In this document: positions 34,656-44,118 of the stretch, piece by piece
Layout: each line of letters opens with the position of its first letter
Numbering within the stretch: position 1 is the stretch's first letter
NCBI GenBank assembly: GCA_038125725.1
Contig: JAYPEK010000002.1
Span: 1-64,000, forward strand
Reading direction: 5' to 3'
DNA: 64,000 bases
Origin: TMED8 sp038125725
Lineage (GTDB): Bacteria; Pseudomonadota; Alphaproteobacteria; Rhodospirillales; Casp-alpha2
Notes under the pieces: generated by a model
Databases searched by the model: none
What the model was told of the DNA's origin: nothing
Seen by the model: the letters and a program-made list of their open reading frames with translations, nothing else
Position numbers and translations under genes: made by a program

Positions 34656-35488
34656 CAGAGTTTCTCCGTGTTGAGGGCGGCGTCGGCATAAAGGACGTCG
34701 CGGATGGCGCGCGCGGCGCGGGCGTGAAAGGCGACGGCGGGCGGATCGAAATCCTGGGCCGGCACCGGTGTCGGTTCGAAATGGCGGTAGTCGTCGCGGC
34801 CGCGCACCAATGCGGCGCTGTCCCACTCCCCGACGATCTGCGCGGTGTCGGGCGGCATGAAGTGCATGGAAAGGCCGATGCGTCGGTCGGCGCCATTGTT
34901 GGGACCGGACGCATGCGCGAGGCGGTAGTTGTGGATCGACATCTGGCCGGCTTCCAGCGGCATGTGGATGGCGGCGCCCTCGTCGACGCCTTCGGAAATC
35001 TCTTGGCCGCGGGTCAGCATGTTGTTCTCGTCGTAGCGGTCCTCGTGCGCCATGACGTCGCCGGCATGGGTGCCGGGCAAGACGCGCATGCAGCCGTTCT
35101 CGATCCGCGCCGGCGACAGCGCCAGCCAGGCGGTCACGACCTTTTCGCTCGATAGCCCCCAATAGCGGGTGTCCTGGTGCCAGGAAACGAAGCTGCCCGA
35201 CCCCGCCTCCTTGATCCAGAACAGCGTGTTCCAGCAGAGCAAATCCTCGCCGATCAGTTCCGACACCGGGTCGAGGATGCGCGGATCGCGGATCAGGTCG
35301 TCCACCCATTTGAACAGCAGGTGCGACTTGTTGCGCTGCGTCGCCTCCAGATGTCCGCCCTGGGATGCCTCGAATGTTTCCAACTGGCTGCGCAGGTCCG
35401 CAACCTCGGACGCCTCCAGCACGTCGATGGGAAAGACGTAGCCGTCGGTATGGAACTGCTCGGTCTCAGCCGCTGACAAAACGCTCAT
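34655..35488 (-). CDS. Phytanoyl-CoA dioxygenase family Fe/2-oxoglutarate oxygenase, copy 2
   Basis: A 277-residue PhyH-family protein. FVSWHQDTRYWGL carries the first two iron ligands (His, Asp), and IHNYRLAHASGPNNGADRR carries the third His and the Arg that binds 2-oxoglutarate. Length and motifs fit small-molecule hydroxylases such as EctD, not peroxisomal phytanoyl-CoA hydroxylase. It overlaps the upstream PhyH gene by 4 bases (ATGA). The substrate is unknown; proline derivatives or betaines are reasonable guesses from the downstream genes. Confidence 0.83.
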   Translation of the reverse strand: MSVLSAAETEQFHTDGYVFPIDVLEASEVADLRSQLETFEASQGGHLEATQRNKSHLLFKWVDDLIRDPRILDPVSELIGEDLLCWNTLFWIKEAGSGSFVSWHQDTRYWGLSSEKVVTAWLALSPARIENGCMRVLPGTHAGDVMAHEDRYDENNMLTRGQEISEGVDEGAAIHMPLEAGQMSIHNYRLAHASGPNNGADRRIGLSMHFMPPDTAQIVGEWDSAALVRGRDDYRHFEPTPVPAQDFDPPAVAFHARAARAIRDVLYADAALNTEKL

Positions 35489-36390
35489 TGGGCGCTCTCC
35501 TGTTTCCAGTCCTCTTCCTGCTGCAGGGCGAAAATCGACGTGTAGCCGCCGGACCAGTCGGGCGGCAGCATGCAGGGCCTGGGGTCGTGATGCGCCCAGC
35601 GGGCGCGCTGGCCGCGAACGATGGTCTCCATGTATTTAGATTGCAGCGGATTGTAGGTGTAGGGCAGGGCATCGGCGGCGGCGTAGATGTTCAACAGCAG
35701 CGGCCGCCCGACATCGGAGTCGTTGGGCTTCGATGCATGCAGCATGCGGCAGTTGTGAATGGTTAGCGATCCCGCCGGCCCTTCCAGCGACACCGCTTTC
35801 GACGTATCCAGCGCCGCCGCGTCATCGGCATTCAGACACCCGATCCATTCGCCGGCCGCATTGTATTGGTCGTAAAGCTCGTCCAGATGGCTGCCGGGCA
35901 GCACCATCACCGGTCCCTGGTCGGGGCCGCAGTCGTAGGCATAGGTGCCGACGGTCAGGGGGCTGTAGTTGGTGTGCGGCCAGAACTGGATGTCCTGGTG
36001 CCATTTGACCTCCTCGCCGCCGCGCGCCCATTTGAAGTTGAGCTTCGAGTGGTGGAATTTGACGTCTGGCCCGACCAGGTCGGCGACGATATCGGCGACC
36101 ACGGACTTCGACGCGAACTCCCAATAGGTGGGGTGATGGTCGTTCGGGCTGGAAAGGCGGCGAAGGCGCGGGTTCTCGGCCGTGTGGCCGTCTTCCAGGT
36201 CCCATTTGGCGTCGGACTGGGTAATGGCGCGGCTTTCGTCGATCATCTCCTCGGTGGCCTGGCGCAGCCGCGCCACCCATTCATCGTCGAGGATTTTTTC
36301 GAGCAACAGATAACCGTCGGCGAAATAGGCCTCGCGTTGAGCCTGTGTCAGCACTTTCGGCGGTATCTTCAGCACCTGTTCGGGTGTCAT
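35485..36390 (-). CDS. Phytanoyl-CoA dioxygenase family Fe/2-oxoglutarate oxygenase, copy 1
   Basis: A 301-residue PhyH-family protein and the first gene of the operon. Iron ligands are in VKWHQDIQFWPH and NCRMLHASKPNDSDVGRP; SKLNFKWARGGEE precedes the first motif. It shares the fold and ligands with the next gene but differs strongly in sequence, so the pair may act on different steps or substrates. The ATG at 36390 follows a GGGAGG site. A promoter and a short leader hairpin are visible upstream. Confidence 0.83.
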   Translation of the reverse strand: MTPEQVLKIPPKVLTQAQREAYFADGYLLLEKILDDEWVARLRQATEEMIDESRAITQSDAKWDLEDGHTAENPRLRRLSSPNDHHPTYWEFASKSVVADIVADLVGPDVKFHHSKLNFKWARGGEEVKWHQDIQFWPHTNYSPLTVGTYAYDCGPDQGPVMVLPGSHLDELYDQYNAAGEWIGCLNADDAAALDTSKAVSLEGPAGSLTIHNCRMLHASKPNDSDVGRPLLLNIYAAADALPYTYNPLQSKYMETIVRGQRARWAHHDPRPCMLPPDWSGGYTSIFALQQEEDWKQESAQ

Positions 36391-36402
36391 GTGGGCCTCC
36401 CA

Positions 36403-36469
36403 CCGCCGCTTCGATCCACGGCGGCCTTGTCATTGCCCTCATGCTAAGGAGGTCACCATTTGTTGTAAA
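36403..36469 (-). promoter_or_regulatory. Promoter and leader hairpin of the seven-gene catabolic operon
   Basis: On the minus strand TTTACA (36464-36469) and TAGCAT (36441-36446) are 17 bases apart, giving a start near 36434. The leader contains a CCGCCG / CGGCGG stem (36403-36424) just before the ribosome-binding site of the first gene. Confidence 0.42.
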
Positions 36470-36488
36470 TACGGGCGCCGAAAACGGC

Positions 36489-39020
36489 TCAGGTCTCGGA
36501 TTTCGGAAAGACCTCGTCGAGATTGCCGTCGACCCGGGCGGCCTCGGTTGTTTCGGATGCCGCTTCCGGTTCCGATTCGGATGCCGATACGGGCGCGGCT
36601 TCGTCTTCCACGTCATCGTCATCGGCGCCGCCCAGTTGCCCGGCGGGAATACGGCAGGTGACGGTGGTGCCGCGCCCGGATTGAGACTTCACCTCGACCG
36701 TACCGCCGTGCCGCTCGACGAAGCTCTTGACGATGGTGAGGCCGAGCCCGACGCCGGTGTCGGTCGCCTCCGCCGTCTCGGCGCGCGCCGTATCGCCCTT
36801 TTCGAAGGCCTGGAACACGCGATCGCGGTCGTCCATGGGAATGCCGACGCCGGTGTCCGCCACCGAGACGACGATGTCGCCGCCGTCGCGCCGCGCTTCC
36901 AACCGCACGGAGCCGCGCGGCGGCGTGTAGGTGACGGCGTTGGACAAGAGGTTGAATACCACCTGTTTCAGGCGCCGTTCGTCGGCGGCCATCCAGCCGA
37001 TGTCGGTGGGGCAGTCGAAGCTGACCTTCAACTCCTTGCGCCCGGCGCGGTCGCGGATCAGGTTGAGCGCCGCGACCAGCATGGCATGGACGTCGAAGGT
37101 TTCGCGCTGCAGTTCCAACTGGCCGGCCTCGATGGAAGCGAGATCGAGGATATCGCCGATGATTCCGACCAGGCTCTTGGAGGTGTCGAGGATGCCGGTG
37201 GCGTAGTCCTGCTGGCGCGGGTTCAGTTCGCCGAAGTAGTTCTGGCTCAGCATGTCGGCGAACCCGATGATCGTGTTCATCGGCGTCCGCACCTCGTGCG
37301 AGACGTTGGCGATGAATTCCGACTTCATGCGGTCGGCCTCGCGGTAGGCAATGGCCTGCTGGCGCAGCGCCTGCTCGACGCGCGCCCCGTCGGTGACGTC
37401 GAGGTAGGACAGCAGCACCGCGCCATCCGGTAAAGGCACGGTGGCGTAGTCGACGACGGTGCCGTTGACCAGGTTCTGTTTGCCCTGGGTGGCGGCGCGC
37501 GACAGGAGCCGCGTCACGGTCAGTTCTTTCTGGCGCGTCCAGTCGTCGTCGCTCCAGCTTTCTTCTCGCATCGGCGGCGGCATCAGCGCCCGGCATTGGT
37601 CGACGATCTCTGACATGTGCGGCGAGGCGGCGAGCCGCTCCTCGTCCAGTTTCCAGAGCCGCGCATAGACCGGGTTGAACAGCTTCAACCGCCCGTCCGA
37701 GCTGAACACGGCAACGCCTTCGTGCAGGTTGTCGAGGGTTTCGCGCTGCACGGCGTTGAGCTCGTTGACCGAGCGTTCGAGCTGCAACTGGTCGCTCAGG
37801 TCCTCGAAGGCGACGACCAGGCCGCCGTCGCCGTGCGGCGCCATGGTGCGGCGCACGGCGCGGCCGTCGGGCAGGTGCAGGGTCTCCGTCTCGGCCGATT
37901 GCAGGGCGCTGAACAGCGCCAGTTGCTCGGCCTTGAAGGCGCGGAAGTCGGGCACTTCCGGGAGTTGGCGGGTTTCACGCAGTTTCTCCAGCACCTCGCC
38001 GAAATCGGGCCTGTCGCGGAGCCAGGCGGCGTCCAACGACCACAGGCGCTGGAAGGCGTTGGAATAGAACTCAAGCCGCTTGTCGGCGTCGAAGATGGCG
38101 ATCGCCGAGCCCAGCGTCTCGAAGATCGCATCGCGGTCCTGGGTCTGGCGCTTGAGTGCGCTCTCCGTTTCCTCGCGCTCGGTGCGGTCGATGGCGAAGC
38201 CGACGGTGCCGCCGGTGGCCTGGCCGTCGGCGCCGATCTGGCCGAGCGGCACCTCGGTGATGTCCATCAGGTTGGCGCGGCCGCCCTTGTCGATCAGGTG
38301 GCGGGCGCTGACGGCGCGCCCGGCGGTGCGTGCTTCGGCAGCCATTTCCGGCGCGTCCTTGGCGATGCCCTCGCCGGCGTGGTTGACGAAGGCGAGTTTG
38401 AGGTTGGAATCGCGCAGCCAGATCGGCAGCGGCATGGCGTCCAGCAGCGCGGTCAGGTGCCGGTCGTCGAGGCCCGACGCATTGCCCGCAGGGCGCGATA
38501 CCTCGGCTGGCTGGCCGCCGGTTTCCCCCCGCACGGCGCTGACGTCGCGCATCCAGACGATGTCGGCGACCGGTTGGCCGTCCTCGGTCTCGGCACGCGT
38601 GCCAACCGCCTGCAAGAGCCTGTCGCCCAGCGGCAACAGCGTATCGAACGGCGTGCCGTTGCCCCGGAGCGCCGAAACGTGCCGCTCCAGGCGCGCCAGG
38701 GTCTCTTCGTCGAACTTGGCGCGGATGTCGTCGTAGCGGGCCTGGGTGCCGGCCTCGAGCCCGAGCAGCACCGCCAAGCGCCGGGAGCAGGTGATGCCGC
38801 CCAACAGGTGGTCCCAGAGAAAAATGCCATCCGGTGCCGTGGCGAGGATTTCCCGAGCCCGGGTGGCGACGCCTTCGAGGCGGTCGCGCTCGGCGCGGAT
38901 GTCGCGCACCCGGCCGCGCTGCACCAGGAACAGGATGAAGAACAGCAGCGCAACCGCGCCGGCTCCGAGCACCGCCAGCCGGGCCGGGTCCGCCGTTTTC
39001 AAGAGCGCCGCAATATCCAT
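36489..39020 (-). CDS. PAS-domain sensor histidine kinase, DivL-like architecture
   Basis: An 843-residue kinase with one N-terminal membrane helix (LAVLGAGAVALLFFILFL), then three or four PAS-like domains (near 55-165, 190-285, 295-410, 420-545). HisKA carries His575 in NVSHEVRTPMNTIIGF, and HATPase has NLLSNAVTYTP, DTGVGIP and GVGLGLTIVKSF. The C-terminal tail is acidic. Serial PAS domains and an N-terminal anchor near ahcY recall DivL of alphaproteobacteria, but DivL of Caulobacter has Tyr at the phosphoacceptor and this protein has His. The class is therefore uncertain. Confidence 0.82.
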   Translation of the reverse strand: MDIAALLKTADPARLAVLGAGAVALLFFILFLVQRGRVRDIRAERDRLEGVATRAREILATAPDGIFLWDHLLGGITCSRRLAVLLGLEAGTQARYDDIRAKFDEETLARLERHVSALRGNGTPFDTLLPLGDRLLQAVGTRAETEDGQPVADIVWMRDVSAVRGETGGQPAEVSRPAGNASGLDDRHLTALLDAMPLPIWLRDSNLKLAFVNHAGEGIAKDAPEMAAEARTAGRAVSARHLIDKGGRANLMDITEVPLGQIGADGQATGGTVGFAIDRTEREETESALKRQTQDRDAIFETLGSAIAIFDADKRLEFYSNAFQRLWSLDAAWLRDRPDFGEVLEKLRETRQLPEVPDFRAFKAEQLALFSALQSAETETLHLPDGRAVRRTMAPHGDGGLVVAFEDLSDQLQLERSVNELNAVQRETLDNLHEGVAVFSSDGRLKLFNPVYARLWKLDEERLAASPHMSEIVDQCRALMPPPMREESWSDDDWTRQKELTVTRLLSRAATQGKQNLVNGTVVDYATVPLPDGAVLLSYLDVTDGARVEQALRQQAIAYREADRMKSEFIANVSHEVRTPMNTIIGFADMLSQNYFGELNPRQQDYATGILDTSKSLVGIIGDILDLASIEAGQLELQRETFDVHAMLVAALNLIRDRAGRKELKVSFDCPTDIGWMAADERRLKQVVFNLLSNAVTYTPPRGSVRLEARRDGGDIVVSVADTGVGIPMDDRDRVFQAFEKGDTARAETAEATDTGVGLGLTIVKSFVERHGGTVEVKSQSGRGTTVTCRIPAGQLGGADDDDVEDEAAPVSASESEPEAASETTEAARVDGNLDEVFPKSET

Positions 39021-39068
39021 CCGGCCATTTCACCACCCGCGAACCGCATGGGCAAGCGCCGAAGCCGG

Positions 39069-39884
39069 TTAAGCTCCCAGTTCAAAAGGGAAAACGGCGA
39101 TGCCGCCATTGCCGGCGACGAGCATCTGACCGGGCGGAACCTCGCGCCATGCGTCGACAACTTCGTCGAGCGGTTCCGACACGACCAGGCAGGCCTGATC
39201 GTTGTCGAACGCCGGAACGCCGAGCACGTCCAGCGGCTTGATACCGGTGGCGTAATAGAGGCTTGGCGCACGCGGGTCGTTGGCATAGCGGATGGCATGA
39301 ATGGTTTGGCCGTCGCTGACCGCGGCGGTCAGGGCGAAATGATCTTCGATGCCGGCGGCCTTCATTTCCGACAGAACCAATGCCACCGTTTCGGCAAACG
39401 CCGCTTCCGGGTCGGCCTCCAACCCATGCGTGAGAAGCAGCAGGAAGAAGACCTCGCTGTCCGTGGTGCCTTGAAGATGGGCATAGAGTTCGGGTGCGAT
39501 GGCGAGGCTGAGCGCGCGGCGGATCTTCGGGAATCCCCCGATCATGCCGTTGTGCATGAACATATGGCGCTTGTAACTGAAGGGATGGCAGTTGAGGCGC
39601 GTTACCGCCGTTCCCGTGGTTGCGCGCACGTGGCCGAAGAATAGGGGCGAGCGAATTTGCGCCGCCAGGCTTTGCAGGTTGGGATCGTTCCACGCTGGAA
39701 GGATATCGCGGTAGACGCCGGGTTCCTCGCGCTCGCCATACCAGCCGATGCCGAAACCGTCGGCGTTGATCGACGACAGGCTCTGGTGGGCGTCGCGGCT
39801 CTGGGTAATGAGCGAGTGCGTCGGCTTGAGGATCAAGCTTTCCAGATAGATCGGCGGACCGGCGTAGGCGAGCCAACGGCACAT
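39069..39884 (-). CDS. Class II glutamine amidotransferase (YafJ/EgtC type)
   Basis: A 271-residue Ntn hydrolase. It begins MCRWLAYAG, with Cys2 as the catalytic N-terminal nucleophile after Met removal. FFGHVRATTGTAVTRLNCHPF, FMHNGMIGGF and QGTTDSEVFFLLL are conserved glutaminase segments. The ATG at 39884 is required to place the Cys; the open frame extends upstream without meaning. YafJ-like proteins are stand-alone glutaminases of uncertain role, and EgtC removes gamma-glutamyl groups in ergothioneine synthesis. No egt genes are nearby. Confidence 0.83.
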   Translation of the reverse strand: MCRWLAYAGPPIYLESLILKPTHSLITQSRDAHQSLSSINADGFGIGWYGEREEPGVYRDILPAWNDPNLQSLAAQIRSPLFFGHVRATTGTAVTRLNCHPFSYKRHMFMHNGMIGGFPKIRRALSLAIAPELYAHLQGTTDSEVFFLLLLTHGLEADPEAAFAETVALVLSEMKAAGIEDHFALTAAVSDGQTIHAIRYANDPRAPSLYYATGIKPLDVLGVPAFDNDQACLVVSEPLDEVVDAWREVPPGQMLVAGNGGIAVFPFELGA

Positions 39885-39954
39885 GGCGGAAAACTCACGG
39901 TTCCTCGATGCGGGTGGCCGAATTTGACACCAATGGCTGCTGCCGGACAAGACA

Positions 39955-39978
39955 AAGGTCGCGCCGGAGCGCGACCTT
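39955..39978 (-). terminator. Probable ahcY terminator hairpin
   Basis: A perfect 10-bp stem, AAGGTCGCGC / GCGCGACCTT, with a 4-base loop between ahcY and the amidotransferase gene. The T tract on the minus strand is weak (TTTGTCTT). Confidence 0.6.
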
Positions 39979-40003
39979 CGCATCGGCTGAATTGCGCCGT
40001 GTC

Positions 40004-41401
<1,398 letters not shown>

Positions 41402-41487
41402 GCTCGTGCTCCTGAAAAAAACGCGTGAATCCGTGGATTGGCGAGGGGTTTAGCCCAGCAGGGCCAGCGGGGCAAGCATTGTGCGCG

Positions 41488-42108
41488 TCAGCGCCGCACC
41501 AGGGCGAGGCCGGCACCGGTCAGCATCAGGAGCGAACCGGTGATGCGGTTGCGCAAACGCCCTTTTTCCGGCCCGGAAAGCCAGCGCCGGAGCTTGCCCG
41601 CCAGCAGCGCATAGCCCGAATCGAGCGTCAGCGCGATGCCGACAAAGGTAATGCTCATCAGCCAGAGCTGCGGCCCCAAAGGCCGGGTGGTGTCGATGAA
41701 CTGCGGGAAGAAGGCGGCATAGAACAAGATCGTCTTCGGGTTGGTCACGGCGACGATGAAACCGTGCAGCATCACGGACGTCACCGGCCCCTTGTCGGCC
41801 TTGGCATCCTTGAGATCGACGGGCTTGGCCCGCCATTGCCGGATTCCCAGGTAGATCAGGTAGGCGGCCCCGATCCAACGGATCCAATTGACCCAACTGT
41901 TCAGTTCCGAAAGCACCCAGGCCATGCCGAGGGCACCGGCGGCGAGTAGCACGGCCGAGCCGGTGGAGGCGCTCAGCACCGTCAGGATGCCGCGCCCAGC
42001 GCCGTGCGCCAGGCTGTTGGCCACCGTCAGTGTGACGATCGGGCCAGGCATCAGCACCAGGGCCGCGGTCGCCAGCACGTAGGCGATATAGAGATCGAAT
42101 GCCATCAT
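41488..42108 (-). CDS. LysE/RhtB family amino-acid exporter
   Basis: A 206-residue membrane protein with about six helices. The N-terminal signature is LVLMPGPIVTLTVANSLAHGAGRGI; GAAYLIYLGIRQWRAKP and MLHGFIVAVTNPKTILFYAAFFPQFI follow. RhtB-family members export homoserine, threonine, leucine and similar amino acids, but the substrate here is not determinable. It lies 86 bases upstream of ahcY on the same strand and may share a transcript with it. Confidence 0.85.
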   Translation of the reverse strand: MMAFDLYIAYVLATAALVLMPGPIVTLTVANSLAHGAGRGILTVLSASTGSAVLLAAGALGMAWVLSELNSWVNWIRWIGAAYLIYLGIRQWRAKPVDLKDAKADKGPVTSVMLHGFIVAVTNPKTILFYAAFFPQFIDTTRPLGPQLWLMSITFVGIALTLDSGYALLAGKLRRWLSGPEKGRLRNRITGSLLMLTGAGLALVRR

Positions 42109-42219
42109 GGCTGGAGCTTATGTCTTGCCGGGGCGGCTTGAAAGCATTTCCAATCCGTCTTGCCGCTTCGCATCAGCGTCGGAACTGCGCGCTTTGACGA
42201 ACGCGCTCGAAGGTTTACC

Positions 42220-42582
42220 ATGACCCCCATGCCGACCCTGTCCCGCACCTTCGTTTTTTGCTTTGCCCTTGCAGCCGCGTTCGCTCTCGCCGGCTGCGCC
42301 ACGGGACCGAAAAAGGTTTGGTATAAGCCCGGCATGACCGCCGACGATTGGGCCATCGACAGCGCCGGTTGCCGCAGCCGTGCCCGGCGTCTCGTCGAGG
42401 ACGAAGTGAGCATGCAGGCGCCGGCCTCTCACGGCGGCGTCAACCAGGGCGCCGGCTATGACGCACTGATGGCTGGCCACAGCGCGCGGCGGAGCACCGA
42501 AAGCCTCTACCGCGACTGCCTCAAACGCCTGGGCTACAAGCTCGTCGATCCGCCGGCGCCCACGCCCGGCACCAAGACCTGA
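42220..42582 (+). CDS. Small predicted lipoprotein
   Basis: A 120-residue protein with a lipoprotein signal: basic MTPMPTLSRT, a hydrophobic core and the lipobox LAGCAT. The mature part is about 95 residues and contains two further cysteines (AGCRSRARRL and YRDCLKRLGY), which could form a disulfide. I do not recognise the family. The ATG at 42220 puts the signal at the N-terminus; an earlier ATG at 42160 would not. It lies 47 bases before the nitronate monooxygenase gene. Confidence 0.65.
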   Translation: MTPMPTLSRTFVFCFALAAAFALAGCATGPKKVWYKPGMTADDWAIDSAGCRSRARRLVEDEVSMQAPASHGGVNQGAGYDALMAGHSARRSTESLYRDCLKRLGYKLVDPPAPTPGTKT

Positions 42583-42629
42583 ACCGCAATTTCCGAACAA
42601 CCCGAGACACGACCGGAGCGCCGAAAACC

Positions 42630-43601
42630 ATGAGCCTGCCTTCCGTCTTCGATCCCCTGCGCCTGCCAGTGGTGGCGGCGCCGATGTTCATCGTTTCCAA
42701 TCCGGACCTGGTGCTGGCCGAATGCAAAGCTGGGATCGTCGGATCGGTGCCGGCATTGAATGCGCGGCCGATCGAAATGCTGGACGAATGGCTTTCCCGC
42801 ATCAACGACGAACTGGACCGATACAATCAGGCGAACCCGGACGCGCCGGCAGCGCCTTATGCGGTCAATCAGATCGTGCACCGCTCGAACGAGCGGCTGA
42901 TGCAGGACGTGGAACTTTGCGTGAAACACGAGGTGCCGATCGTCATCACCTCGCTCGGTGCGCGGCCGGAGGTCAACGACGCCATTCACTCCTACGGCGG
43001 CATCACCCTGCACGACGTCATCAACAACACCTTCGCCAAGAAAGCCATCGAGAAGGGCGCCGACGGCCTGATCGCCGTGGCGGCGGGGGCGGGCGGCCAT
43101 GCCGGCATGCACTCGCCCTTCGCGCTGATACAGGAGATCCGCGCCTGGTTCGATGGTCCGCTGTTGCTGTCGGGTTCCATTGCCACTGGGCGCGCCATCC
43201 TGGCGGCACAGGCCATGGGCGCCGATCTCGCCTATATCGGCTCGCCCTTTATCGCCACCGAAGAGGCCAATGCCGCCGAGGCCTACAAGCGGATGATCAC
43301 CGAATGCGGTGCCGAGGACATCGTCTATACGGATTTTTTCTCGGGCGTGAAGGGGAACTACCTGCGCCCCACCATCGAGGCGCAGGGTCTGGACCCCGAC
43401 AACCTGCCCGAAGAAGGCCGCACGGTGATGAAGTTCGGCGAGGGGGAATCGGCCAAGACCAAGGCCTGGCGCGATATCTGGGGCAGCGGCCAGGGCATCG
43501 GTGCGATCACCGAAGTGGTGCCGGCAGCCGAAAGGGTCGCGGACCTGGCGCGCCAGTACCAAGCGGCACTGGCGGCCATGCGTCCGTTGACCGCTGGGTG
43601 A
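42630..43601 (+). CDS. Nitronate monooxygenase (2-nitropropane dioxygenase family)
   Basis: A 323-residue FMN-binding TIM barrel. PVVAAPMFIVSNPDLVLAEC is the N-terminal FMN segment; AAGAGGHAGMHSPFALIQEI holds the catalytic His region; SGSIATGRAILAAQAMGADLAYIGSPF is the phosphate-binding part. Such enzymes oxidise propionate-3-nitronate or nitroalkanes, and some act as NADH:quinone reductases. Nothing nearby suggests which. The start follows a GGAGC-like site. Confidence 0.85.
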   Translation: MSLPSVFDPLRLPVVAAPMFIVSNPDLVLAECKAGIVGSVPALNARPIEMLDEWLSRINDELDRYNQANPDAPAAPYAVNQIVHRSNERLMQDVELCVKHEVPIVITSLGARPEVNDAIHSYGGITLHDVINNTFAKKAIEKGADGLIAVAAGAGGHAGMHSPFALIQEIRAWFDGPLLLSGSIATGRAILAAQAMGADLAYIGSPFIATEEANAAEAYKRMITECGAEDIVYTDFFSGVKGNYLRPTIEAQGLDPDNLPEEGRTVMKFGEGESAKTKAWRDIWGSGQGIGAITEVVPAAERVADLARQYQAALAAMRPLTAG

Positions 43602-43619
43602 GGGTTTCGCTGAAGCCGA

Positions 43620-43946
43620 TTAGGCGGCGAGGCGATGATCTTCGGTTTCGAGCGCCTTCGCGGCCACAGGCGCCGGCGCCGGAGCGGCCGGGCGCTTGTA
43701 GGTGCCGTTGATCACCTCTTCGATGTCGGCGCGGGTGAGGCCGATATCCTCGAGCTGGCGATCGTCCATGGCCATCAGCCGGGCACGGTCGGCGCGCATC
43801 TGAGCGGCGCGTTTCAGCGTCGAAAACAGGTTCTTGACCCAGGTGCCGAAGGTGTTCCCCGGACGGGTCGGCTGCGCCGGCTCGCAGGGATGCAAATAGG
43901 AAACGACGTCCAGCTCGGCCCGTTCGGCCGTGTTCATCTTGTTCAT
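43620..43946 (-). CDS. DUF1127 domain protein
   Basis: A 108-residue protein. The centre (residues 45-85) has RLMAMDDRQLEDIGLTRADIEEV, the DUF1127 signature with an Arg-rich helix. Small DUF1127 proteins in alphaproteobacteria bind RNA or influence phosphate, carbon and stress responses; this one is longer than the usual 45-70 residues, with Ala/Pro-rich flanks. GGAAG lies six bases before the ATG. A palindromic LysR-type site lies 87 bases upstream. Confidence 0.8.
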   Translation of the reverse strand: MNKMNTAERAELDVVSYLHPCEPAQPTRPGNTFGTWVKNLFSTLKRAAQMRADRARLMAMDDRQLEDIGLTRADIEEVINGTYKRPAAPAPAPVAAKALETEDHRLAA

Positions 43947-44032
43947 GGCATTCTTCCATCTTTGGGGGTTGCGACGAGCGCCGGTGGCTCATCGTCTGCG
44001 GCTGATATACGGACCTTTCCGGCCTGCATCTA

Positions 44033-44047
44033 GTGCAATTGTTGCAC
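44033..44047. promoter_or_regulatory. 15-bp dyad with T-N11-A form between DUF1127 gene and pepP
   Basis: GTGCAA-TTG-TTGCAC is a perfect inverted repeat and contains the T-N11-A pattern of LysR-type regulator sites. It lies 87 bases before the DUF1127 gene and 72 before the divergent aminopeptidase gene. Confidence 0.42.
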
Positions 44048-44118
44048 CGCAGCATTACGGTTTTTGCATGGCTTCCGGACACCTTGCAGAGGTGCGCTTG
44101 AGCCCCTAGGTTGAAGCC

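Noticed and set aside
34656..35309. Extension of the cupin reading frame upstream to 35309
   Set aside because: It is the out-of-frame reading of the PhyH-family gene. The cupin start at 34655 is coupled to that gene's stop.
41402..41487. SAH riboswitch upstream of ahcY
   Set aside because: The 86-base leader shows no SAH riboswitch core pattern that I recognise, only small hairpins.
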